Origin: Actinomadura sp. DC4
Lineage (GTDB): Bacteria; Actinomycetota; Actinomycetes; Streptosporangiales; Streptosporangiaceae
Direction: 5' to 3'
NCBI RefSeq assembly: GCF_030406325.1
Contig: NZ_JAUEQY010000007.1
Coordinates: forward strand, 248,001 to 312,000
DNA length: 64,000 bases
Of this stretch, positions 19,501-27,256 are shown piece after piece (within the stretch, counting starts at the first letter, position 1; each line of letters starts with the position of its first letter). The notes beneath the pieces were generated by a model. It worked only from the letters and a program-made list of their open reading frames with translations, was not told the DNA's origin and made no database searches. The translations under genes were made by a program, and so were the position numbers.

Positions 19501-20332
19501 AGGTCTGCAGGATCTCGGCCAGCTCACGGTGACGGAGCGCCCGTGCGTAGAAGTCGGCGCGCAGGCCGATCACGACCGCGGCGGACGGCCGGGCCCCGAT
19601 CGCCCGCAGGGCCCGCAGGTACGCGGTGCGCGCGGCCTCCGTGCAGCCGCCGGTGAACACCTCCTCGAACTGGTCCGCGATGACCACGAGGGGCTCGGTC
19701 ACGAGTTCGGCCGCCCGTTCCGGTGCGCCGCGGATCTCGGCGACGATCTCGTCGGAACGCCCGGCGAGGCCGGCGAGCCGGTGGGCGAGCTCGCCGACCG
19801 GATCCGCGCCGGGCGTGACCAGCAGCGGCGTGGCCGTCGCGGCCAGAGCGGGGATGAGTCCGGCTCGCAGCAGGGACGACTTGCCCGAGCCCGACGGGCC
19901 GGTGACCGCGAGCACGCCTTCCCGGCGTTCGAGCACCCGGGCGACCAGCGCGGACGTCAGCGCCTCCCGGCCGAAGAACCACTCCGCGTCCTCGACCTGG
20001 AAACTCGCCAGGCCGAGGTAGGGCGCCCGGCTCTCCTGCGACCGCGGGCCGGGCCGCGGGCGTACGCGGCGCAGCGCCTCGAGCCAGCCCTCGATCTCCC
20101 GCGAGTCGTCCAGGCCGCAGGCGCGCAGGATGGCGGGCAGCCGGTCGGCCCGCAGCGGCGGGAGGTGCCGGCCGACGTAGTAGTCGCCCAGGCTGCTGGC
20201 GGGCACGTCCGCCGCCTTCGCCACCTCCCGTACGGTCAGCCCGCTCATCTCCCGTACCCGGGTCAGCGCGACGGCGAAGTCCCGTCGTGTGAGGATGCGT
20301 GCCGGATCGGGGAGGCCGTTCGCCGCCGCCAT
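16541..20332 (-). CDS. nSTAND ATPase with N-terminal HTH and 14 WD40 repeats
   Basis: A 1263-residue STAND-class protein. Residues ~15-75 form an Xre-like helix-turn-helix (ALTRVREMSGLTVREVAKAA), then a short YLGLASFQVEDAEWFFGRE linker typical of this family, a NACHT/nSTAND ATPase with Walker A GPSGSGKSS (near 145) and Walker B LVVIADQFEEVF, a winged-helix region, one membrane-like helix (QLIAVLVALSLAASALAAFA, near 550), and 14 WD40 repeats to the C terminus, enough for two seven-bladed propellers. ATG 20332 follows GGTGGG; GTG 20335 is also possible. It is divergent from another STAND gene across 281 bp. Such proteins act as ligand-triggered switches; no ligand or effector can be assigned. 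Confidence 0.9.
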   Translation of the reverse strand: MAAANGLPDPARILTRRDFAVALTRVREMSGLTVREVAKAADVPASSLGDYYVGRHLPPLRADRLPAILRACGLDDSREIEGWLEALRRVRPRPGPRSQESRAPYLGLASFQVEDAEWFFGREALTSALVARVLERREGVLAVTGPSGSGKSSLLRAGLIPALAATATPLLVTPGADPVGELAHRLAGLAGRSDEIVAEIRGAPERAAELVTEPLVVIADQFEEVFTGGCTEAARTAYLRALRAIGARPSAAVVIGLRADFYARALRHRELAEILQTSQIVVGPMSETELRRAITAPAHKAEVSLEEGLADLLIGDLRASAHDPEAGDAGALPLLSHALLETWQRRHRRTLTIADYRASGGIGGAVARTAETAYAGLSGPRQRIARQIFLRLVYIADGTGDTRRRITPGELPPGEEVTGVLDHFIEQRLITVTDEEFDLVHEALLGAWPRLRTWLDEDRAGLRTHRRLTFAAEVWRDSAYDPSTLLRTERLADAAEWAEDSRNAAGLNALERDFLAAALDHERAERRSVRRRVRRRQQLIAVLVALSLAASALAAFAFRQRTLADDQRDLAISRRVAVEAGKLRAKDVDLAGQLSLAAYQVAPTQEARSGLLESYSGPGVTRVLGSPGVLQSVAFTPDGKRMATGGTDRTVRLWNVADRAHPVPAGPPLRGHRDTVYSVVFGPGGRLASGGGDGAVYLWGPGGHAVRMPAGPRSTVYSVAFSPDGRTLAAGSADSHVYLWDLTGAPVPLTGPGGAVQSVAFSPDGRTLAAGTAGGSVRLWSLAGRPRPLGARRTASAKAVFAVAFSPDGQTLASGGADDTVRLWSLPGLKPLGRPLTGPKGWVNSVAFAPAGRALAAAGSDGRVWIWDRVSHANIASLPHPGPVTAVVFLTAGSLATAAADGTARIWDLPGPVLSAPGGDIFSTTVSAHGHVLATATSGNTARLWNLADPRHPTPLSPVIGDDVRVGRASGASGLSPDGRTLAVGGVDGGSQLWDVADPAHPVPLPLRLTGPAAAIQGYAFRPDGRLLAAASNDRKIWLWDITDPRHPVRLPAPLTGPANYAYAPAFSPDGRTVAAGSADFHVYLWDVTDPRRPAALGGPLTGHTGYTFTTAFSPDGRTLATGSADNRVLLWDVTDRRHPRAYPVALTGPENYVWSVAYDGTGRRLAATAGDGSVWMWDVRDPRHPEAVATIAGSPDAVYTDVFDPDRPVLVTAGVGGTVRLWNTDPAQVAAGLCASAGTPITRTEWSHYLPERPYRPPCAAR

Positions 20333-20613
20333 CACCCACCGTCACAGGACGATGACCGGGGACGGTCTAAATCTTTGTACGGCTTTGTCCGAGTGTTGAG
20401 TGACCTGCTTGTGCGCGATGTCATAGGGCGGTCTCCTGCATGTATCGGACCGGAACACGGGGAGGAAGTCCGGCTCGTCACGGGTGCGAGGGGTGCCCGG
20501 TCGGAGGCGACAGCCCCAGTGCATCGCGGGGCGCGGCCCGGCGCAGTGGCGGGTGACACAGGGCCGGGGGCTGTCCTGTTCCGGTCGCAGTAGTGGCACA
20601 CGAGGGAGTGGCC

Positions 20614-23600
20614 ATGAAACGACATGACACGAACCCAGACGACGGTGTCCCGCCGGGGACGGAAGCGCTGTTCCACGGCCCGGTGCGGGCGGCCGGCGAC
20701 ATCGTCGCCGGCGACAAGGTGATCCTGCAGGCCGCGCCCCGGCTGACGCCGCGGGTCTGCCAGCTGCCCATGGCGCCCGACTCGTTCGTCGGCCGCGAGG
20801 CGGAGCTGTCGGCGATGGACGGCGCCCTCGACGCGGCCGGCGAGCAGCGGTCGGTCACCATCATCGCGATCCACGGCATGGCCGGGGTGGGCAAGACCTC
20901 ACTCGCCGTGCAGTGGGCGCACCGGGTGGCCGGCGGCTTCCCGCACGGCCAGCTCTTCCTCGACCTGCGAGGACCGTCCACCGAGCAGGCCATGGCGCCC
21001 GCCCGCATGCTCTTCTGGCTGCTGCAGTCGCTCGGCATGGCGACCGACGACATCCCGGCCGACGAGGCGCCCCGGGCCGCGCTCTACCGGTCCATCCTGG
21101 CGGACCGGCAGGTCCTGGTCGTCCTCGACGACGCCGCGCGCTCCGAGCAGGTCGTGCCGCTGCTGCCCGGCGGGCCCGGATGCCTCGTCGTGGTGACGAG
21201 CCGTACCCACCTGGAGGGGCTGGCCGCCCGCTACGGCGTGGTCTCCGTACCGGTCGACCCGCTCTCCTCCGAGGACTCCCGCAGGCTCACCGCCCACCTG
21301 CTCGGCGCCGAGCGCAGCGAGCGGGAGCCGCGTGCGGTGGCCGACCTCGCCGAGTCCTGCGCCCGGCTGCCGCTGGCCATCAGGATCGCCGCGGCCGGGC
21401 TGGCGGCGGGCCCGTTCGAGTCGGTGGCCGCGCTGGTCGAGGAGCTGACGTCGGGCGACAGGCTCGACATGCTCGCGATCGAGGATGACCCGGGCCTGGC
21501 CATCCGCTCCGCCTTCGACCTGTCCTATGACACCCTCGACGCCGAGCGGCGGCGGGCCTTCCGGCGGCTGAGCCTGATTCCCGGTCCCGACTTCGGGCCG
21601 GAGTGCCTGGCCGCGCTGCTCGAGCTGTCCACCTCCGGCGCCCGGCGGCTCGCGCGCGGGCTCATGGGCAACCATCTGGTCGAGCAGCGCACACCCGGAC
21701 GGCTGCGGCTGCACGCGCTGTTGAAGGAGTACGCCGGGGAACGTCTCCGCGACGAGGAGAGCGATGAGGACGTCGACGCGGCGGTCCGGCGCCTGCAGGA
21801 CTGGTACCTGTCGTCGGCGCGAGCGGCCGCGGTGGTGCTCGGCGGGCAGCCGGGCGGCGCCGTGCTCCCGCACGGCGAGCGGCGTGGAATCGAGAAGTGC
21901 CTGGTCTGGTTCGAGGAGGAACGCGCCGCGCTCGTCGCCACGGCCCGCCAGGCCGGCGCGATGGGCCGGTGTGAGCTGGCCTGGGGTCTGGCCGACGCGC
22001 TGTCCCCCTTCCTCAGGCGCGGCAAGCACGGCAGCGACAACATCGAGATCCACGAGCTCGGTCTCGCCGCCGCGCGCTCGACCGGCGACCGCTGGCACGA
22101 GGCGCTGATGCTCGACCAGCTCGCGGTCGTCCGCTGCGACCTTGGAAAGTACGCCGAGGCGTCCCAGGACGCCCTGAAGGCGCAGGAGATCTTCACCGCG
22201 CTGGACGAACCGCGCCTGGAGGGGTGGGCGCTCAACACCATGGCACGCGTCGAACGCTTACGCAGCTGCTACGACAAGGCGCTGGAGCACGGCGAGAAGG
22301 CTCTGAAGATCTTCGTCGAACAGGGTGACCGGCTCGGTTTCGCCGAGGGCCTGGAGAAGATCGCGCAGGTCCACTGGCGGCTCGCGCGCTACGGCGAGGC
22401 GCTGCACCACGCCCGCGAGTCGCTACGCCTCCACCGGACGCTGTCCAACGGCCCCGGGGAGGCCGACGCGCTGGAGACGATCTCGCGGGTGCTGCGCCGC
22501 CTGGGCCGCTGCGACCGCGCGCTGCACTACGCCGAACGCGCGCTCGCCGTTCGAAAGCGGATCGGCGACCGGCGCGGCCAGGGCGAGGCGCTGGACATCT
22601 TGTCCCGCATCCTGCGGCGCACGGGACGCTCGGCCGAGGCGCTCCGCCACGCCGCCGACGCGCTGCGCATCCGCGAGGACATCCGCGATCTCGCCGGGAC
22701 GGCGATGAGCCTCAACAGCCGGGCGCACGTCCTCCGCAAGCTCGGCGACTACCCCGCCGCGCTGCGCAGCGCCTTCGACGCCCTGCGGATCTGCCGGGAG
22801 ATCGACGACCCGCACTGCGCGGGCGAGTCGCTGGCGACGATCGCCACGATCCAGCACGACTTCGGCAAGTACGACGAGGCGATCGGCCACGCGCGGCAGG
22901 CGCTGGCGATCCGGCGGCGGATCGGCGACCGGTACGGCGTGGCCTCGACGCTCAACGTCATCGCCATGGTCGAGCGGCGCCTCGGCCGGCACGCCGACGC
23001 GCGCCAGGACGCCGAGAACGCCTTGGCACTGCAGAGCAGGATGGGCGACCGGTACGGGCGCGGGGAGTCGCTGAACAACCTGGCGGAGATCGAGCGCAGT
23101 GCCGGTGAGTACGCCGCCGCCCTCCTGCACGCCCAAGCCGCGCTGGACATCCGCCGGTCGACCGGCGACCGGTTCGGGATCGGCGAGAGCCTCTCCACCA
23201 TCGCCCGGATCCGCTGCCGTACCGGCGACCACGAGCGCGCCGTGGAGGACGCCGTCACGGCGCTGCGGCACCAGCGCGACATCGGCGACCGCCCGGGGCA
23301 GGGCGTGACGCTGGACGTGCTGGCCCGCATCGACATCCGCCTGGCCCGGTACCGCGAGGCCGCCGGGCACGTCGAGAAGTCGCTGCGGATCCGACGGGAG
23401 ACGGGGGACCGCCGCGGCATCGCGGAGTGCGGCGCGAAGGCCGCGCTCGTCCGGTGGCACCAGGGCGCGTACGACGAGGCACGGAAGCGCGCGGAGGAGG
23501 CCCTGGCCATCCAGCGGGAGATCGGCGACCTGGGCGGAGCCAGTCACACCCTCTACGTGCTCGCCCGTATCTTCTCCCGCTCGGCGCGCTATGAGCACGC

Positions 23601-25026
23601 ACGCGCCTGCGCGAGTGAGTCGCTCGCGATCTGCCGGCGGACCGGCGACCTGCACGGAGAGAGCGACGACCTGCTCACCCTCGCCCACATCGACCGCCGG
23701 CAGGCGAGGTACGCCGAGGCGCTGCAGGTCGCGCAGGTCGCGCTGGGCGTCAAGCGGAGCATCGACGACCGCGCGGGCGAGGCCGAGTCGCTCACCCTCA
23801 TCGGGCGGGTCCACTGGCACCTCGGCCACCACGACGACGCTCTCGGCCACCTGGACGCCGCCCTGGAGATCCGGCGCGCCGTCGGCGACCGGTACGGCGA
23901 GGCGGAGACCCGGCACACGATCGGGCTCATCCACTGCGAGCTGGCCCGCTACCCCTCCGCGCTGGACTCCTTCGAGGCGGCGCTGCGCATCGAACGGAGC
24001 ATCGGCGACCTCGCCGCCGAGGGCCGTACGCTGGGCGCCCTGGCCGCCGTCTCCCGTCATCAGGCGGCGTACGCCGCGTCGGTGCACCACGCGCGCCGGG
24101 CCATCGCGATCCACCAGAAGATCGGCGACCTGGACGCCGAGGGCGAGGCCTGGGACGACCTCGCGCGGAGCCACCACCGCCTCGCGCGGTACGAGGAGGC
24201 GCTCGACTGCGCCGAGCGGGCGCTCCGCATCCGTACCGAACTCGACGACCGCCGCGGCATCGCCGAGACGCTGGACACCCTGTCGCACTCTCACCGCCAG
24301 CTCGGCCGCAACGAACGCGCGGTCGCCCTGGCCGAGCGGGCGCTCGCCCTGCACAGGGAGATCGGCCACCGGCGCGGCGAGGCCGAGAGCCTGGGGACGC
24401 TCGCGCACGCGCGCTGGCGCCTGGGCGACCAGGAGGCGGCGCTGGCCTCCGGCCGCGAGTCACTGCGCATCCGCCGGCAGACCGGCGACCGCCGCGGCCA
24501 GGGCGAGATCCTCGACCTGCTGGCCCGCGTCCACCGCTACTACGAGCGTTACTCAGAAGCGCTCGACCACGTGACCGAGGCGCTGTCACTGCGCCGCGAG
24601 ATCGGCGACCGGCACGGCGAGGGCGACTGCCTGAGCACCATGGCGCGCCTTCTGCGGCGGATGGGCGACCTCGACGGCGCGCACGGGTACGCGCGGCAGG
24701 CGCTGGCCGTACGGGAGCGGATCGGTGACCGGCGGGGCATCGCCGAGACGCTCGACAGCATCGCGCGCATCCACCTCGCGGGCGGGTCCGGCGAACAGGC
24801 GTGCCGGTACGCGCTGAGCGCGCTGCGCGTTCAGGGCGACATCGGCGACCACTGGGGACGCGGCCGGAGCCTGCTCCTGCTCGGGGACATCCACCTCTCA
24901 CTCGCCCGGCACGACACCGCAGGGGAGTACTTCGCCCAGGCGGTCGCGGCCTGCGGGCGCACCGGAGACCGGCAGGACGCGGAGCAGGCTCAGCACCGGC
25001 TGAACCTCATGCGTCTCGCCGGCTGA
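20614..25026 (+). CDS. NB-ARC ATPase with about 25 C-terminal TPR units
   Basis: A 1470-residue STAND protein of AfsR/NB-ARC type but without the SARP DNA-binding domain. A short N-terminal tail contains GDIVAGDKVI (28-37). The NB-ARC domain has Walker A GMAGVGKTSL (near 88), VLVVLDD Walker B, VVTSRTH and the GLPLA-like CARLPLAI motif, then a winged helix (LRLHALLKEYA). From about residue 490 the protein is an unbroken superhelix of 40-residue TPR units, each with an (I/T)GD(R/L) turn. ATG 20614 is supported by GAGGGA six bases upstream. The cyclase-like gene follows 71 bases later and the fxs genes after that, so it may sense a signal for this locus (inference). Confidence 0.9.
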   Translation: MKRHDTNPDDGVPPGTEALFHGPVRAAGDIVAGDKVILQAAPRLTPRVCQLPMAPDSFVGREAELSAMDGALDAAGEQRSVTIIAIHGMAGVGKTSLAVQWAHRVAGGFPHGQLFLDLRGPSTEQAMAPARMLFWLLQSLGMATDDIPADEAPRAALYRSILADRQVLVVLDDAARSEQVVPLLPGGPGCLVVVTSRTHLEGLAARYGVVSVPVDPLSSEDSRRLTAHLLGAERSEREPRAVADLAESCARLPLAIRIAAAGLAAGPFESVAALVEELTSGDRLDMLAIEDDPGLAIRSAFDLSYDTLDAERRRAFRRLSLIPGPDFGPECLAALLELSTSGARRLARGLMGNHLVEQRTPGRLRLHALLKEYAGERLRDEESDEDVDAAVRRLQDWYLSSARAAAVVLGGQPGGAVLPHGERRGIEKCLVWFEEERAALVATARQAGAMGRCELAWGLADALSPFLRRGKHGSDNIEIHELGLAAARSTGDRWHEALMLDQLAVVRCDLGKYAEASQDALKAQEIFTALDEPRLEGWALNTMARVERLRSCYDKALEHGEKALKIFVEQGDRLGFAEGLEKIAQVHWRLARYGEALHHARESLRLHRTLSNGPGEADALETISRVLRRLGRCDRALHYAERALAVRKRIGDRRGQGEALDILSRILRRTGRSAEALRHAADALRIREDIRDLAGTAMSLNSRAHVLRKLGDYPAALRSAFDALRICREIDDPHCAGESLATIATIQHDFGKYDEAIGHARQALAIRRRIGDRYGVASTLNVIAMVERRLGRHADARQDAENALALQSRMGDRYGRGESLNNLAEIERSAGEYAAALLHAQAALDIRRSTGDRFGIGESLSTIARIRCRTGDHERAVEDAVTALRHQRDIGDRPGQGVTLDVLARIDIRLARYREAAGHVEKSLRIRRETGDRRGIAECGAKAALVRWHQGAYDEARKRAEEALAIQREIGDLGGASHTLYVLARIFSRSARYEHARACASESLAICRRTGDLHGESDDLLTLAHIDRRQARYAEALQVAQVALGVKRSIDDRAGEAESLTLIGRVHWHLGHHDDALGHLDAALEIRRAVGDRYGEAETRHTIGLIHCELARYPSALDSFEAALRIERSIGDLAAEGRTLGALAAVSRHQAAYAASVHHARRAIAIHQKIGDLDAEGEAWDDLARSHHRLARYEEALDCAERALRIRTELDDRRGIAETLDTLSHSHRQLGRNERAVALAERALALHREIGHRRGEAESLGTLAHARWRLGDQEAALASGRESLRIRRQTGDRRGQGEILDLLARVHRYYERYSEALDHVTEALSLRREIGDRHGEGDCLSTMARLLRRMGDLDGAHGYARQALAVRERIGDRRGIAETLDSIARIHLAGGSGEQACRYALSALRVQGDIGDHWGRGRSLLLLGDIHLSLARHDTAGEYFAQAVAACGRTGDRQDAEQAQHRLNLMRLAG
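22081..25020 (+). repeat. About 25 in-register 120-bp coding repeats (TPR array)
   Basis: The codons for (I/T)GD(R/L/H) recur at exactly 120-bp intervals from 22081 to 24961 with no insertion or deletion. Units have diverged in sequence (mainly in the helices) but not in length. The array encodes the TPR superhelix of the NB-ARC protein. Confidence 0.9.
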
Positions 25027-25097
25027 GCCACTGACCGCCGGCGGCCACACGGCCAGCCGGCCCCGGCCTCAGGGCCACGACAACGGAGGTGAGCCGC

Positions 25098-25958
25098 GTG
25101 CTCGACGACTGGCGGCGGCGCGGACCGGTCTCCGCGCCGCGTGAGGATCTGACGACCGCCCGGACCCCATTGGGCCGGTCGGCGCTGAACTGCTCGATCT
25201 TCTACACCGACGTCGCCGGATTCAGCGCGCCCTGCCGGACCGAGGCGGACCGCCAGCTCGTCCGTACCCGCATGTACGAGATCGTGGCCGGCGCGTTCGA
25301 GGACTCCGGGGTGTCGTGGACCGCGTGCTACCACGAGGACCGCGGCGACGGCGTGCTGGTGATCGTCCCGCCGGAGGTGCCGACCCGCGCGGTCGCCGAC
25401 CCCCTGCTCGTCCTGCTCGCCGCCGAGCTGCGGCGGCACAACGGGCAGGCCGGCGAGGCCGTACGCATCCGGCTCCGGGCCGCCCTGCACGTCGGCCCGG
25501 TCACCGCCGACGCGGAGGGCCTGAACGCGGACGCCATCATCCACACGGCGCGGCTGCTCGACGCGCCTCCTCTGCGTGACGCGCTGGCGGCGTCGGACGC
25601 CGACCTCGCGTTCATGGCCTCCGGTCACGTGTTCGACACGGTCCTGAAGAACGACCGCGGCCTGGTGGACCCCCGGATGTTCACGCCGGTGCGCTTTCAG
25701 GTGAAGGAGTCCCAGATCTCGGCCTGGATGTACGTGTCCGGGCCGCGCACCGCCCGGCACGCGATCGAGCCCGCCGCTCCGCCCGGCGACCGCCCGGGCG
25801 CCCACTTCCACGAAGAGGTCCATGTCGAAGGCGATCTCGTCCTGGGCAGCAAGGTCATCGACCGCCGGCGTCCGCCGGTGGGCTCCGCTTTGTCGACAAA
25901 CAGGACACCGATCCCGAGATCAGCGCAAAGTCATACAGAGTTTGACGAAGCACAGTAA
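25098..25958 (+). CDS. Class III nucleotidyl cyclase-like protein of the STAND/fxs locus
   Basis: A 286-residue soluble protein. Residues ~30-185 resemble a class III adenylate/guanylate cyclase catalytic domain: FYTDVAGFS with Asp38, EDRGDGVLVIVP with Asp84 (the two metal-binding Asp positions), LHVGPV, and ADAIIHTARLLDA where the usual Asn-x3-Arg helix sits. The Asn of that helix appears replaced, while Arg is kept, so activity is uncertain. The C-terminal tail carries HVEGDLVLGSKVID, similar to the N-terminal tail of the preceding NB-ARC protein. GTG 25098 has GGAGG eight bases upstream; an earlier GTG (25089) overlaps that site. Probably co-transcribed with the NB-ARC gene. Confidence 0.65.
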   Translation: MLDDWRRRGPVSAPREDLTTARTPLGRSALNCSIFYTDVAGFSAPCRTEADRQLVRTRMYEIVAGAFEDSGVSWTACYHEDRGDGVLVIVPPEVPTRAVADPLLVLLAAELRRHNGQAGEAVRIRLRAALHVGPVTADAEGLNADAIIHTARLLDAPPLRDALAASDADLAFMASGHVFDTVLKNDRGLVDPRMFTPVRFQVKESQISAWMYVSGPRTARHAIEPAAPPGDRPGAHFHEEVHVEGDLVLGSKVIDRRRPPVGSALSTNRTPIPRSAQSHTEFDEAQ

Positions 25959-25971
25959 GGACGCACATAGT
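25942..25971 (+). promoter_or_regulatory. Possible promoter before fxsB
   Basis: TTGACG (25942-25947) and CATAGT (25966-25971) are 18 bp apart, overlapping the end of the cyclase-like gene in an unusually AT-rich stretch. Transcription would start near 25979, about 50 bases before fxsB. The -10 match is moderate. Confidence 0.35.
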
Positions 25972-26030
25972 TATCTGGTTCATCCAATGCGCATGGCGCG
26001 CCGTACCCTTCGGGCTGGTGAGGCGTGACG

Positions 26031-27256
26031 GTGAATCGGGGGCCGTCCGGCACGGAATGGCCGGCAACTCTCGATGTCGACGCTCTTCTCGCCACCGGCT
26101 GGCGGCCCACGCCGTTCCGGGAGTTCGTTCTCAAGGTCCACAGCCGCTGTGACCTGGCCTGCGACTACTGCTACGTGTACGAGATGGCGGACCAGCGGTG
26201 GCGGGATCAGCCGCGCCGGATGTCCCCGGCGACCGTGGACCAGGTCGCCGCCCGCATCGGCGAGCACGTCCGCGCCCACGACCTGGCCTCCGTCGAGCTC
26301 GTGCTGCACGGCGGCGAGCCGCTGCTGGCCGGCGCCGATCTCATCGCCCACGCCGTGCGCTCCGTCCGCCGGGCCGTACCGGCGCAGGTGGGAGCCTCCA
26401 TCCAGACCAACGGCGTCCGGCTCGGCGCTTATCTCCGGCTCCTCGACGTGCTCGGCGTACGCGTCGGGGTCAGCCTCGACGGCGGTGCCGTGGCGCAGGA
26501 CCGGCACCGGCGGTTCGCGGGCGGCCGGGGCAGTCACGCGGCGGTCGCCGAGGCCCTCGGCCGGCTCTCCTCGCCCTCCTTTCGTCACCTGTTCGGCGGC
26601 TGCTGTGCACGATCGACGTCCGCAACCCGCCGCTGGCGACGTACGAGGCCCTGCTCGCCTTCGACCCGCCGAAGATCGACTTTCTCCTTCCGCACGGCAA
26701 CTGGTCCGCTCCCCCGCCGGGCCGCGTCCCGGGCTCGTCCGCGACGCCGTACGCGGACTGGCGGATCGCCATCTTCGACCGCTGGTACCGGACGCCGGGG
26801 CAGCACACCGAGATCCGGCTCTTCACCGAGATCATCCAGTTACTCCTCGGCGGGACGTCCTCCAGCGAGGCGGTGGGCCTGTCGCCCGTCGGCATGGTCG
26901 TCGTCGAGACCGACGGCGGCATCGAGCAGTCCGACATGCTGAAGTCCGCGTACGACGGTGCGTCCGTGACGGGACTGCACGTCCTGCGGCACTCGTTCGA
27001 CGACGTGCTGCGGCTGCCGTCGACCGCGGCGCGCCAGATGGGCGAACGCGCCCTGTCCGCCGAGTGCCACGCCTGCCAGGTGCGCCGCGTCTGCGGCGGC
27101 GGCCTCTACGCCCACCGGTACCGCGCGGGACGGGGTTTCGCCAACCCCTCGGTGTACGGGCCGGACCTGTTCCGGCTCATCACCCACATCCGGAGCGCGG
27201 TCGCCGCCGACATCGAGCACCGCCGCGAGGCGCTGCTCCAGGGAGGGCGGCGATGA
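26031..27256 (+). pseudogene. fxsB: FxsB family radical SAM/SPASM peptide maturase, frameshifted
   Basis: About 408 residues across two frames. The first frame gives PFREFVLKVHSRCDLACDYC (CxxxCxxC for the radical SAM cluster), VELVLHGGEPLLAG and GVSLDGG up to RHLFGG. The second frame continues LLCTIDVRNPPLATYEALL through a SPASM-like Cys-rich end (CHACQVRRVCGGGLYAHRYR, NPSVYGPDLF, LITHIRSAV). One base is missing at about 26597-26600. FxsB enzymes build a cyclophane on FxSxx-COOH peptides. GTG 26031 has GGTGAGG seven bases upstream. The downstream hydroxylase gene overlaps its stop by ATGA. The gene is either recently inactivated or carries a sequencing error; both halves otherwise look well preserved. 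Confidence 0.85.

Noticed and set aside
18719-20593. Long plus-strand frames opposite the WD40 nSTAND gene
   Set aside because: Low-complexity antisense reading of a well-defined WD40/nSTAND protein.
22423-24408. 661-residue minus-strand frame opposite the TPR array
   Set aside because: Its apparent repeats are the mirror of the 120-bp TPR units; no domain or ribosome site.
22081-25020. CRISPR array or mobile repeat
   Set aside because: The 120-bp period is a multiple of three, lies in one open frame and encodes TPR helices.
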